A stretch of DNA of 44,741 bases from Verrucomicrobiota bacterium (lineage in GTDB: Bacteria; Verrucomicrobiota; Verrucomicrobiia; Limisphaerales; UBA1319): contig JAKLHY010000062.1 of the NCBI GenBank assembly GCA_022709905.1, positions 1-44,741 on the forward strand, written 5' to 3'. How positions within the stretch are numbered: the first letter of the stretch is position 1; the number at the start of each line of letters is the position of its first letter. This document shows, in pieces, positions 1 to 8,331 of this stretch. The translations under genes and the position numbers were made by a program. The notes below the pieces were generated by a model, which was not told the DNA's origin, ran no database searches, and worked only from the letters and a program-made list of their open reading frames with translations.

Positions 1-105
1 CTGTTCTATCGCTTGATCAGCCAGGCGATAGACCTCGGGCCGGTGCTAGAGAGGGAGCTCAGGGCACGAAAAAGCGGCCAAAAACCACAAGAGTCAACTG
101 CATAG
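1..105 (+). CDS. C-terminal end of an unidentified protein (5' end outside window)
   Basis: Frame 1 is open from the window edge to a TAG at 103-105 and encodes 34 residues ending in a basic tail (ERELRARKSGQKPQ). The composition is plausible for the tail of a cytoplasmic protein, but there are too few residues to assign a family. The following 90 bases hold nothing recognisable. Confidence 0.35.
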   Translation: MFYRLISQAIDLGPVLERELRARKSGQKPQESTA

Positions 106-198
106 CCCAATAACAGAATATGCGCAAGCTTTGACATCCATCGAATGAATGGGCTAAGCGTTGTTGTTGCCGTCGGGAGCTGATAGCCTTTCCTTCGT

Positions 199-509
199 AT
201 GCAACCGATCTCTGGCCAGCCCGAGTATTTGAGGAAATCCTTCACCCAGTTGGTCGAAGGCAAGAGTGAACTGGCGATAATCCGACGAGAACATTCCCAG
301 CTCTCTCCGAAAGACCGGGCAGCGGCGGCGGCATGGAGTTATGACGCCTCAATGGCCGATACGAGGAAGCCTTGCCAATCCTCGAGCAAGCCGCCGCCTT
401 GGCTCCACCGGACTACGAACTTGCCAGAAATAACCTGGCTGACTTGCGTGGCATTCTGGCACGTGCTGGCCGGTCTTCCCCTCGCAAGACAAAATCCGCG
501 GAGGGATGA
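199..509 (+). pseudogene. Broken fragment of a TPR-like protein
   Basis: Two adjoining reading frames look like parts of one former coding sequence. From 199 to about 345 one frame reads ...EYLRKSFTQLVEGKSELA...AAAAAWSYDA. From about 345 to the TGA at 507-509 another frame reads NGRYEEALPILEQAAALAP, a typical tetratricopeptide helix pair, then a basic end. The switch near 345-357 needs a frameshift, and no convincing start or upstream part exists. I read it as the decayed C-terminal end of a TPR protein. The TPR-like match in the second frame is the stronger part; joining it to the first frame is inference. Confidence 0.35.
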
Positions 510-537
510 TGTCACAACCAAAATGTCATCATCCCGT

Positions 538-1782
538 TCACAACCATCCAATCGGCAGATTATCGGCGGTTCGATCCAGGGGTATATGGTTCGGGCTCAG
601 ACTCAGCACGGCGCCTTTGCCAACGGTGGCGCCTCGATGCGTCAACAATGCGAAGGCTCGTGCGTCCTCGGCCCGGACTGTCGCGGCCTTCTTGATCTCC
701 ACCGGGTATAAGCGTCCATCGTGGGCAATCACGAGATCGATCTCACGCCCGTCTTTGTCACGATAATGGTAGAGCGATGGATCTTTGCCCAGATGCCACC
801 AGGACTTGAGCACTTCTCCCACAACAAACGATTCCAGGATCGCTCCCGACATCGCTCCTGCCTCCAGCGTGGCCGGTGAGGACCATTCGGTTAGATAGGC
901 ACAGAGCCCCGTATCCAAGAAGTGCAACTTGGGGGTGGTATAGAGTCGTTTCGACAGATTCGTGTGCCAAGCCGGCAGGAGGTAGACCTGATGACTGGCT
1001 TCGAGAACCGCCATCCAGTTCCGGGCCGTATTCACACTCACGGCGCAGTCACGCGCCAGATCCGTGTAGTTCAGCAACTGGCCCGTTCGCGCCGCCGCCG
1101 CCTTCAAGAACCGCATGAACGCATTGAGATCGCCGACCTTCAACAAATCCCGCACGTCCCGTTGAAGGTAGGTCTGCACATATGACCGGTAGAACAGGTC
1201 GCGATCGTAGATCTGTCCCGTGACCAAGGCCGGGAAACTGCCGCGCCAAATCCGTTCATAGGTGGAAATCAGACGCGTGGGCGCCGCCGAAGAACCGCGC
1301 TTTTCCACCGCCATGCCTCCGGGGAGAAAAGCCGGCATATCGGCCGGACGCCGGTCGGCCTCCCGTGCCGAAAAGCCCAGCAAATTCAAGATGGCCACCC
1401 GCCCCGAAAGCGACTCCGATACCCCTTTCATCAGGGGGAACGATTGGGAACCGGTTAGCCATATGCCGCCAGGGACGGGATTTCGATCCACCAGATATTT
1501 GATGGCAGGAAAAAGCTCGGGGGCGTATTGGACTTCGTCAATCAGGACCGGGGGAGGAAAGCGTTGCAGGAACAGCGGAGGATCGCTCTTCGCCAAGGCC
1601 CGAAGGTTCATATCGTCCAGGGTGACATAGGAGCGTTCCGGGTTGCGCAGGTGCTCCAGGAGGCTGGTCTTGCCGACTTGGCGCGGGCCGGTGAGAAGGA
1701 GGACTGGGAACTGGTCGGCTGCCTGACGACAGGCAAGTTCCAGCGCCCGAGAGTGGTAGACATAATTTCGAATATTATTCAT
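538..1782 (-). CDS. AAA-type ATPase with DUF4143 C-terminal domain
   Basis: 414 residues. Near the N-terminus is a Walker A (GPRQVGKTS, about residues 32-40), then a Walker B (LIDEVQ, about 80-85) and a sensor-like LTGSQ segment, the pattern of the AAA_14/DUF4143 family. The C-terminal half contains the family's helical region (YVQTYLQRDVRDLL, LNYTDLARDCAVSVNTARNW) and an end resembling its nuclease-like fold (EIDLVIAHDGRLYPVEIKKA). The length is normal for the family. These proteins are common, often mobile and of unknown cellular role; defence and toxin-antitoxin-like roles have been proposed. The ATG at 1780-1782 fits. A collapsed relic of a second member lies divergently at 1917-2127. Confidence 0.85.
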   Translation of the reverse strand: MNNIRNYVYHSRALELACRQAADQFPVLLLTGPRQVGKTSLLEHLRNPERSYVTLDDMNLRALAKSDPPLFLQRFPPPVLIDEVQYAPELFPAIKYLVDRNPVPGGIWLTGSQSFPLMKGVSESLSGRVAILNLLGFSAREADRRPADMPAFLPGGMAVEKRGSSAAPTRLISTYERIWRGSFPALVTGQIYDRDLFYRSYVQTYLQRDVRDLLKVGDLNAFMRFLKAAAARTGQLLNYTDLARDCAVSVNTARNWMAVLEASHQVYLLPAWHTNLSKRLYTTPKLHFLDTGLCAYLTEWSSPATLEAGAMSGAILESFVVGEVLKSWWHLGKDPSLYHYRDKDGREIDLVIAHDGRLYPVEIKKAATVRAEDARAFALLTHRGATVGKGAVLSLSPNHIPLDRTADNLPIGWL

Positions 1783-1916
1783 AGTAAATGCACAATAGAC
1801 GCATAATCGCCAGGAGTCAACGCGCAGTGGACCTGGCGAAATTCGATTCTCGCAATAGAGCTTAAATATAATTGTCTTTGGAATAAAAACATGCTAAAAT
1901 CCAACGCTATATGTAA

Positions 1917-2127
1917 CGACAGGCAGAACGGGATTTGTCGGAATGGCGCCGTCGCCCGGATCGTAAGCCTTTGGTTTTGCGGGGTGCGCAACAGGTGGCC
2001 GAGCAGTTATTAGGGCAGCAGTTATTGTGCGCCGCCCCCCGCCTTCGAGGATCCTCAATTGCTTTCCCTGCCGCTGTATTTAGCAGGGCAATTGGACCGG
2101 TTTCTTTCTGAGGCTTTAGGGGAGTAA
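1917..2127 (+). pseudogene. Collapsed relic of a second DUF4143-type ATPase
   Basis: From 1917 the plus strand reads RQAERDLSEWRRRPDRKP then LVLRGAQQV, closely resembling the N-terminal signature of AAA/DUF4143 ATPases (AERDLxxWxxxPxRKPLVLRGARQVGKT), but it stops just before the Walker A lysine. From 2044 to the TAA at 2125-2127, in another frame, it reads FEDPQLLSLPLYLAGQLDRF and LSEALGE, resembling the usual C-terminal tail (LPLYLAGQL). About 330 intervening codons are missing and the two ends lie in different frames, so this looks like an internal deletion of a roughly 400-residue gene. It is a different paralogue from the intact gene at 538-1782. Confidence 0.65.
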
Positions 2128-2224
2128 AACCGTCGCGAATCTTGATCGTTTATTCCACGACAGGTTGTTGTCTGCCCGAGCGAAAACAACGGAACAATTT
2201 CGACAGGAGGAGAGCGATTCACCA

Positions 2225-2292
2225 CAGAGTTATTCACCGTGGCCTGCGGGGAGTTGTTCGGGCCTCTCCTGGCCCCCGGATGAATAACTCTG
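2225..2292. repeat. Long imperfect inverted repeat (cruciform-like)
   Basis: CAGAGTTATTC at 2225-2235 is the perfect reverse complement of GAATAACTCTG at 2282-2292. Inside, CCGTGGCC and GGCCCCCGG extend the pairing to nearly 20 bases per side around a loop of roughly 30 bases. It lies about 135 bases before the start of the transporter gene and about 100 bases after the ATPase relic. It could be a REP/MITE-type palindrome, a leader structure of the phosphonate operon or a terminator; no T-run follows. Confidence 0.6.
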
Positions 2293-2426
2293 GAAACCGT
2301 ATCAGCTTCATAGAATCGTCACCCGGAAGTTCCAGCAACGTAACGTGCGGCCCCGGCAGGAAGCGGGTAATCTGCGCGCATGGCAGCAAAACCGAGTCGG
2401 CGCCTCAATCGCATGGGCATTCACCC

Positions 2427-3704
2427 ATGAGTGAATCCACTCCAAGAAGCTCGACGCAACAATCCTGGTTGTTTTTGGGAACCCTGGTGGTCGGGTATAT
2501 GGGCGTCTACCTTTGTCGCAAGAATTTTGCCGTTGCCAATCCCTTGATTCGCGAGGAATTCGGACTGAGCAAATCTGAGATCGGCTGGGTGGCAAGCGCC
2601 AGCACGTTGGCTTACATGGCCGGCAAGTTTGCCTTCGGACCTGTGATCGATCGGTTTGGCGGCCGCATTAGCTTTGTGGTTTCCCTCGGCTTAGTGGCTT
2701 TGTTTGGCCTGGGGGGCGCGTGCATGTCATCGCTCCTTGGCCTGACGGTAATGTATAGCCTCAATCGATTCGCGGGAGCGGCGGCTTGGGGTGGCATGGT
2801 GAAGCAAACACCGGAGTGGTTCGACCGCTCGTCTCTGCCATTTGCGATGGCCGTGTTGTCGCTGAGTTTTGTCTTTGGCGGCTTTTTCGCGACCCTGTTG
2901 AGAGGTTGGATAGCCGGGGTGAGCGGTGATAACTGGCGCTTCGTCATGGGCGGTCCGGCCCTTGTTCTGATCCCAATTCTCGGAGCATGCGCGTCGATTC
3001 TACCCCGTTCCAAATCTGCATTCGCATCGGATCCGAAAGGGAATCCTGGTTCGATCAACTGGACGCGACTGCTTGAACTCGGCAGCCTGAGACAGTTCTG
3101 GGTGCTGTGCGCTTTGAGCTTCACATTGACACTCCTGCGCGAAACCTTTGGCACCTGGGCCGTAGACTTCTTTGCGACCCTTGGCGGGCCGGCGATGTCG
3201 CTGCGCATCGCCGCATTTCTTTCGACGCCGTTTGATGCGCTGGGCGCTTTGGGCATCCTCTTGCTGGGATGGGCCTTCGGCCGGCTGAGTTGTGAAAGCC
3301 GGACGCGACTGCTCGTTGCGATTCTCGCAGGTCTTGCTGTCGCCGTGTTTCTGCTCCCTTCCCTGACTCGGTGGAATCTTTACGCGGGCGCCGCGCTCTT
3401 GGGACTCATTGGATTTCTTGCCTACGGTCCTTTCAGTTTATTGGCTGGAATCTTAGCCGTTGAGGTCAAGGGGTCGGCCTATGTGGCCAGCGTGGCGGGC
3501 ATGGTGGACGGATTTGGATACCTGGCGAGTATTCTGGCTGGACAGCAATTTGGCCGGTTGCTCGATATCGGCGGTTATTCCCTCGGATTCACGTGCCTGG
3601 CCGGTTTGGCCCTCCTCTCCGCCTTTCTCTCTTTGGCCCTGTATCCCAAGGAAACCCGGGCAGGCTCCAATCTGCAAATGGCGGCTCCCCAACCCAATTT
3701 ATGA
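2427..3704 (+). CDS. MFS transporter of the organophosphate:phosphate antiporter type, probable phosphonate importer
   Basis: 425 residues from ATG 2427. The frame stays open further upstream, but that part has no membrane or family character. About twelve hydrophobic segments are visible. The first contains YMGVYLCRKNFAVANPLI, the signature-like region of GlpT/UhpT-type (OPA) transporters, followed by a conserved loop FGPVIDRFGGR. The stop overlaps the start of the PhnX-type gene by four bases (ATGA), and PhnW follows after one base, so the three genes form one operon. OPA members exchange phosphorylated organic compounds for phosphate. From context I infer uptake of 2-aminoethylphosphonate, probably in exchange for the phosphate released by the pathway. 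Many bacteria use an ABC transporter for this step instead. Substrate is inferred, not shown. Confidence 0.8.
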   Translation: MSESTPRSSTQQSWLFLGTLVVGYMGVYLCRKNFAVANPLIREEFGLSKSEIGWVASASTLAYMAGKFAFGPVIDRFGGRISFVVSLGLVALFGLGGACMSSLLGLTVMYSLNRFAGAAAWGGMVKQTPEWFDRSSLPFAMAVLSLSFVFGGFFATLLRGWIAGVSGDNWRFVMGGPALVLIPILGACASILPRSKSAFASDPKGNPGSINWTRLLELGSLRQFWVLCALSFTLTLLRETFGTWAVDFFATLGGPAMSLRIAAFLSTPFDALGALGILLLGWAFGRLSCESRTRLLVAILAGLAVAVFLLPSLTRWNLYAGAALLGLIGFLAYGPFSLLAGILAVEVKGSAYVASVAGMVDGFGYLASILAGQQFGRLLDIGGYSLGFTCLAGLALLSAFLSLALYPKETRAGSNLQMAAPQPNL

Positions 3705-4387
3705 ACACTAAGCTTGTGGTATTCGACATGGCCGGAACAACCGTGCGTGACGATGATGCGGTGAACCGATGCTTGTGTGAGGCGCTTCTCGCGGGCGGCG
3801 TGGAGGTGTCCCGCGATGAGATCAATGCCGTGATGGGGCTGCCCAAACCCGTGGCCATAACCCGTCTCTTGGCCGACAAACTGCCTACCGGCCCGGCGCT
3901 CTCCGGGGCTGTGGATCGTATGCACGATGATTTCGTCGCTCGCATGATCGGCTTTTATCAGGCTGATCCGCGTGTCGTGGCCATGCCTGGCGCGATGGAG
4001 TGCCTGATTTCGCTGAAGAAACTCGGGGTCAAGATCGCCCTCGATACGGGCTTCAGCCGAACGATTGTTGACACGATTCTCGAACGTTTAGGATGGAACC
4101 GGCCCGGCATGCTGGACGCGACCGTGGCCAGCGACGAGGTCTCCCGCGGCCGCCCCCATCCGGACCTCATTTTTGAAGCCATGCGCCGAACGGCCGTCCG
4201 GGAGGCAATCCATGTGGCCAAGGTGGGAGATACGCCATCGGACTTGCTGGAAGGCACGGCGGCGGGATGCGGTCTCGTGATTGGAGTGACCAACGGCACT
4301 CACACTCGCAAACAACTCGCTGCGCATCCCCATACGCACTTGATGGATTCTCTGGATGAACTCCCGAGCTTGATTACCCATTCTTAA
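3701..4387 (+). CDS. phnX: Phosphonoacetaldehyde hydrolase (PhnX / phosphonatase-like HAD enzyme)
   Basis: 228 residues, ATG 3701. HAD-superfamily hydrolase cleaving the C-P bond of phosphonoacetaldehyde to acetaldehyde and phosphate. The nucleophile motif is FDMAGTT with Asp9 and Ala11; alanine at the +2 position is characteristic of phosphonatases, other HAD phosphatases having aspartate. MGLPK puts Lys49 where PhnX carries its Schiff-base lysine (MGLLK in Bacillus cereus PhnX). GDTPSD near residue 174 is the C-terminal acidic motif. It is shorter than classical PhnX (about 267 residues) and nearer the PhnX-like subfamily length. It overlaps the transporter gene by 4 bases and is followed after 1 base by phnW, which makes its substrate. 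Confidence 0.85.
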   Translation: MNTKLVVFDMAGTTVRDDDAVNRCLCEALLAGGVEVSRDEINAVMGLPKPVAITRLLADKLPTGPALSGAVDRMHDDFVARMIGFYQADPRVVAMPGAMECLISLKKLGVKIALDTGFSRTIVDTILERLGWNRPGMLDATVASDEVSRGRPHPDLIFEAMRRTAVREAIHVAKVGDTPSDLLEGTAAGCGLVIGVTNGTHTRKQLAAHPHTHLMDSLDELPSLITHS

Positions 4388-4388
4388 A

Positions 4389-5549
4389 ATGAAGAATCCA
4401 GCTCCACTGCCGGTTGCCCATGATCCGCTGCTGTTTACACCGGGCCCACTGACGACCAGCCTGAGCGTGAAACATGCGATGCTCCACGACGCCGGTTCCT
4501 GGCACTTCGAGTTCAACGCCAAAGTCTGCTGGATCCGAGAACAGTTGCTCGATGTGGCAGGACTGTCTGTGTCACCCGACTGGGAGGCCATCCTTTTGCA
4601 GGGCAGCGGCACCTTTGGGATTGAGGCTGTGTTCGCCACCTGTGTGCCGCCTTCGGGCAAGGTCGCTGTGCTGGCCAATGGCGCTTATGGCGAGCGCGCC
4701 GTCCAGATGCTGGTTCATTCCCAAATCAATCACATTGCGCTTCGAACGTCCGAGGACACTCCTTGTTCTCCTGGCGACCTGGAATCTCTCTTATGCCGTG
4801 ACCGGGACATCACCCACGTCTTCGTGGTGCACTGCGAGACGACCTCTGGCATCCTGAATCCGATCCAGGAGATCGGCGCTGTCGCTCGCAAGCATCATGC
4901 CGTCTTCATTGTCGATGCCATGAGCAGCTTTGGAGGGATCCCCATTGATTTTGAAGCCTGTGGCATCGACTACTTGGTTTCTTCGGCGAATAAATGCCTC
5001 GAAGGAGTTCCAGGCTTTTGTTTTGTCTTTGCCCGGCGCTCCGGACTCCTAGCGTGCGAGGGTTGGGCGCGCAGTTTGAGCCTCGATCTTCTGGCCCAGC
5101 TCAAAGGTTTCGAAAAGAACGGCCAGTTTCGATATACACCGCCCACGCACAGCTTGTTGGCTTTCGAGCAAGCTCTTCATGAACTGATGATCGAAGGCGG
5201 CGTGGGGGGGCGCGGTGATCGGTATCGACGCAACCACGAGACCCTCATCGCCGGCATGAGCGCGATCGGATTACGCTCATACCTGAGGCCCGAAGTCCAG
5301 AGCCCCATCATCACCAGCTTCCATTATCCCGATAACCCGGCCTTCAATTTCGCGGATTTCTACCGTCGTCTCGCGGGACGCGGATTTCTCATCTATCCGG
5401 GCAAGATCAGCCAGATCGACCTGTTCCGCATCGGCACCATCGGCCGGATATTCGAGGCCGACATTCGTTCGTTGATTGCCGCCATCGCGGATATCCTTGA
5501 TCGGCCGGCTTCAGTGATCGGCGCAATACGAGCGGCGAAAATCAAATAA
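4389..5549 (+). CDS. phnW: 2-aminoethylphosphonate:pyruvate transaminase
   Basis: 386 residues. Class V PLP aminotransferase converting 2-aminoethylphosphonate plus pyruvate to phosphonoacetaldehyde plus alanine. Family landmarks are clear: LLFTPGPLTTS at the N-terminus, GSWHFEFN, LLQGSGTFGIEA (residues 69-80), cofactor-binding Asp176 in FIVDAMSSFGG, and the PLP-lysine motif SSANKCLEGVPG with Lys202. Length is typical. The start lies 1 base after the phnX stop, so translation is probably coupled. Together PhnW and PhnX are the standard two-step route from 2-aminoethylphosphonate to acetaldehyde and phosphate. Its 3' end overlaps a convergent small gene by 39 bases. Confidence 0.93.
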   Translation: MKNPAPLPVAHDPLLFTPGPLTTSLSVKHAMLHDAGSWHFEFNAKVCWIREQLLDVAGLSVSPDWEAILLQGSGTFGIEAVFATCVPPSGKVAVLANGAYGERAVQMLVHSQINHIALRTSEDTPCSPGDLESLLCRDRDITHVFVVHCETTSGILNPIQEIGAVARKHHAVFIVDAMSSFGGIPIDFEACGIDYLVSSANKCLEGVPGFCFVFARRSGLLACEGWARSLSLDLLAQLKGFEKNGQFRYTPPTHSLLAFEQALHELMIEGGVGGRGDRYRRNHETLIAGMSAIGLRSYLRPEVQSPIITSFHYPDNPAFNFADFYRRLAGRGFLIYPGKISQIDLFRIGTIGRIFEADIRSLIAAIADILDRPASVIGAIRAAKIK

Positions 5550-5789
5550 ATCCAGGATTTCGCCAGTCCCCGGACGCCGAACAAGGAACCGGGTGCCTCC
5601 CTCCCGAAGATCGATTTCCATCAGGAGCGAGTGCGGCGGCAGCGTCAGGCGGAGATCGTCGAGGCCCTGCTCGTATTCCGCCTGGGTGATCAAGCCTCGA
5701 TCGCGCGCGCCGAGCAATTCCGAGAGTTTTTGATACAACGCCTGATGCCGCTTGTAGGCTTTCATTTGCCGTTGATTACATGAGATCAT
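5511..5789 (-). CDS. Hypothetical 92-residue protein
   Basis: ATG at 5787-5789. The N-terminal half is helical and charged (YKRHQALYQKLSELLGARDRGLITQAEYEQGLDDLRLTL), resembling short SHOCT-like helical modules by the phrase GLITQAEYEQ. The C-terminal half looks like beta strands (SLLMEIDLREGG, RFLVRRPGTGEILDLFDF). Its stop lies inside the 3' end of phnW on the other strand. No family assigned; the protein-like composition and clear start favour a real gene. Confidence 0.5.
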   Translation of the reverse strand: MISCNQRQMKAYKRHQALYQKLSELLGARDRGLITQAEYEQGLDDLRLTLPPHSLLMEIDLREGGTRFLVRRPGTGEILDLFDFRRSYCADH

Positions 5790-5904
5790 AAATGCCTTTC
5801 ATTTCTCGGGCGCAGGATGGCATTGCCATGTGCAAAACAAATGGCGATCAAGAAAAGATCTCGTGAATCAGTTGGCGTTGGGGCCGCGGTTGCGTGAAGC
5901 CTGA

Positions 5905-6890
5905 TTACCTCATCATCCGTTGGGCCAGGACAGCCGCGCCGACAATGCCAGTGTTGTCCCCGAGGGAGGATGCCCGGATCTCACATCCGTTCATGACACC
6001 CGGCATGGCGTAGTCCACGGCGGTTTCGCTGATGATGCCAAGCATCGTATCCGCGAGCGCCTCTATGACACCGCCGCCCAGCACGATGACCTCCGGATTG
6101 AGCAGGTTAGCCAAATTGGCAACGGCCACCCCAACATAGCGCGCCGTTTTCTTGACCACGGACTCGACCAGTTCATCCCCCTTTTTAAGGGCTCGCCGCA
6201 GATCGCCGCTGCGCATGTCATCCAGGTTCTCCAGCATCTCGGTCAGGATGGTCGCACGGCCTTCCACAATGGCGGTCCTAATCTGTTGGAACATTGCCGT
6301 CCGGCTTGCAACCGCTTCAAAGCATCCTTGATTACCGCAACCGCATCGCGGGCCATCCATTTCCAGAATCATGTGGCCAATCTCACCCGCCGAATAGCTC
6401 ATCCCATGGTAGAGTTCGCCGTTGAGGATTATCCCGCCGCCAATCCCGGTTCCCACGAAGATTCCGAGCACGTGACGCGGTTTGCATTTTAGCTCGGCCA
6501 CATAGGCGCCTAGAATCGCCGCATTGCCATCGTTTTCGACGAACACAGGCACGCCCAAGACGTCCGCCAATTGTTTTTGGAGCGGCAGATCGTGCCAATC
6601 GAGGTTTGGCGCAAAGACGACCTTGCCTGTTGTTCCGTCCACCGTACCGGGCGCGCCCACCCCAATGGCCCGCAGATCCCCGATCGAAAGGTCGGCCTCG
6701 TCGATAGTGTCCTTGACGCACTGAATGACGCGTTCAACGACCGCTTTTGGACCTCGCTCGGCTTTGGTGCTGATCTTGGCGTGCCCATCAGGCGAAGGGA
6801 CGCATTGAAAACTCCGCCCAGGATTTTTGTCCCGCCAAGATCCACGCCCACCAGGAAACCGTTCTTTTTGTTATTCTCGGCCACGCGCAA
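5905..6890 (-). pseudogene. ROK-family sugar kinase (glucokinase-like), interrupted by a frameshift
   Basis: Two frames together give one complete ROK kinase. The first (start TTG 6890 or GTG 6884) encodes GFLVGVDLGGTKILGGVFNASLRL, the N-terminal phosphate-binding motif. Near 6783-6795 the frame changes, and the second frame continues with GHAKISTKAERGPKAVVERV through to the stop at 5905. This part has the AIGVGAPGTVDG motif, the VENDGNAA region with catalytic Asp, the zinc motif CGCGNQGCFE, and VLGGGVIEA. The span is 986 bases, one short of a whole number of codons, so one missing base explains it. Either the gene is inactive or the assembly has an error. Restored length, about 328 residues, is normal. 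Expected role: ATP-dependent phosphorylation of glucose or a similar sugar. Confidence 0.85.
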
Positions 6891-6999
6891 ACATCCACTT
6901 AATCAATTCTCCTCAGCTTTTGCGGTGAGAGTCAAAGACATTAATGTTACAATCAAGCGCACCGTGCAAGGATGCTGCCACATTAGAGTTGACACCCCG

Positions 7000-7584
7000 T
7001 TAGGCTTCACTCTGTTTGGCTGGCCAGTCTCTGATGCCGGTGCGCAGATGCGCCAGGATTCCCTGCCAGATCGAGGCAACGGCGCCCGACCAGCGCCAAG
7101 CGTGATCGCAGTGGCCACCGTAAGCTCGACCGAGGAATTGCAGGACATGTCCGCTCCCTTTTTTGGACAACAATCGGAGTTCGATCCGGACATTTGCGTG
7201 ACGATGGACGAACGGGGCCTTGACTGCGACCGGCTGGAATCTTGTCGACCAGGCGCGTAGGCTGTTCAGGACTCCTCTCTTTGCTGCCTGCGGCGCGTCA
7301 GACGGAGGAATAAAAGTCTCGGCGCAACGCAGGAACTCATCCAAGACTTGAGCGTTGGCCGAGGAACAAGGTATTGGCCAGAACCATCCATCGCTCCACG
7401 GGCCGAATTGGAACATTAGAAGCCTGCGATCATTTGGCAGCCGGTTGAGGGACATGCGCACTTCGAACGAGCCTTGCAGCGCGTCCAATCCGCCAAGTTC
7501 CTTCTCGACGACTCCGAAGAGGGGATCCATGCGGCAGCCATCCAAACCCAGGGTCGAAATCACTTTGTCGCACCAGTCTGTCAT
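7000..7584 (-). CDS. Hypothetical protein
   Basis: About 194 residues from ATG 7584 (a GTG at 7623 would give 207 and overlap the upstream gene by 26 bases). Soluble, with no signal peptide or membrane helix and no motif I recognise. Segments such as LLMFQFGPWSDGWFWPIPC and HANVRIELRLLSKKGSGHVLQFLG look protein-like. It follows the zinc-ribbon membrane gene at 7598-7984 closely on the same strand, so the two are probably co-transcribed. The function is unknown. Confidence 0.5.
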   Translation of the reverse strand: MTDWCDKVISTLGLDGCRMDPLFGVVEKELGGLDALQGSFEVRMSLNRLPNDRRLLMFQFGPWSDGWFWPIPCSSANAQVLDEFLRCAETFIPPSDAPQAAKRGVLNSLRAWSTRFQPVAVKAPFVHRHANVRIELRLLSKKGSGHVLQFLGRAYGGHCDHAWRWSGAVASIWQGILAHLRTGIRDWPAKQSEA

Positions 7585-7597
7585 GGTCAGGAATTGG

Positions 7598-7984
7598 TTA
7601 CGGTTGCTTGCCGCCGTGCTCACTAATCTTCAATCCGCAGCCGGGGCAGACATTCCAGGCGAGCCACGTCTGGCCATTGTTGTCGCTCTCCGCTTCCCAG
7701 TCACAGGCGCACCGAGGACAGGTGGCGTTGGGTTTTGGGAACAAGACTCGCCCAAGCATGGCACAGGCAAAGAAAGCGCCTCCCGCCAATCCAAGGGAAA
7801 ATCCGAAGTGGATATGATCTCGGTCAGGAGGAGGATGCCAGAACCAGACGCCCAGTCCGACCGCCATCCCGGCCGACAGTTGGATGGCAAACAGCCACCA
7901 AAGTCGTTGACGGTGTTGAACATACTTCTGCTTCCTGAGAACAACCTCCGCAGCGAGATCTGGGTTGTTTTTCGCTGTGTTCAT
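7598..7984 (-). CDS. Small membrane protein with C-terminal zinc ribbon
   Basis: 128 residues, ATG 7984. Two hydrophobic segments (LWWLFAIQLSAGMAVGLGVW and FSLGLAGGAFFACAMLGRVL) form a hairpin in the membrane. The C-terminal part has CPRC and, about 27 residues later, CPGCG, a zinc-ribbon pattern probably on the cytoplasmic side. No named family is evident. It is probably co-transcribed with the hypothetical gene just downstream on the minus strand. Confidence 0.6.
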   Translation of the reverse strand: MNTAKNNPDLAAEVVLRKQKYVQHRQRLWWLFAIQLSAGMAVGLGVWFWHPPPDRDHIHFGFSLGLAGGAFFACAMLGRVLFPKPNATCPRCACDWEAESDNNGQTWLAWNVCPGCGLKISEHGGKQP

Positions 7985-8017
7985 ATTAACTTTCGTTTCG
8001 GGTCCGCCTCTGCTTTC

Positions 8018-8314
8018 TTAAGAACACCCGCCGCGGTCCATCGGAACGTTACATTTCGGTGACAGTATTTCCGACCGACTGGCTGCGGGTTGGAAGCCCC
8101 AGCTTTGACGGAGTTCGGCCGAAACAAGCCGGAGGAGCCGAACTCGGTTGTAGCGCTGAACCATGATCGGACACGCGTTAATGACCACATTCACCGCCAC
8201 CACGAACCATCCCGAGACCCAGGCCTTTTGCTGGAAGGGAGCCGTCATCAATGGCAACAGGGGGATGAGGATGGACAGATGGATGAGTTGGTAGAGGACA
8301 GTATTTTGGTAATT
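8018..8314 (-). pseudogene. Possible C-terminal remnant of a CrtO-like acyltransferase
   Basis: The minus-strand frame from about 8314 reads NYQNTVLYQLIHLSILIPLL, then SGWFVVAVNVVINACPIMVQ followed by RYNRVRLLRL. Two hydrophobic stretches ending in PIMVQRYNR resemble the C-terminal part of glycosyl-4,4'-diaponeurosporenoate acyltransferase (CrtO-type) membrane proteins. The N-terminal half expected of such a protein is missing, because the frame is met by the end of the sigma-factor gene at 8332, and the tail after about 8100 is not protein-like. I treat it as a remnant; the family match is from memory of the motif only. Confidence 0.35.
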
Positions 8315-8331
8315 GCGGTTCGGAGACGAGC

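Noticed and set aside
6903..7193. Minus-strand open frame of 96 codons
   Set aside because: Overlaps the better-supported hypothetical gene at 7000-7584 and has no protein-like features.
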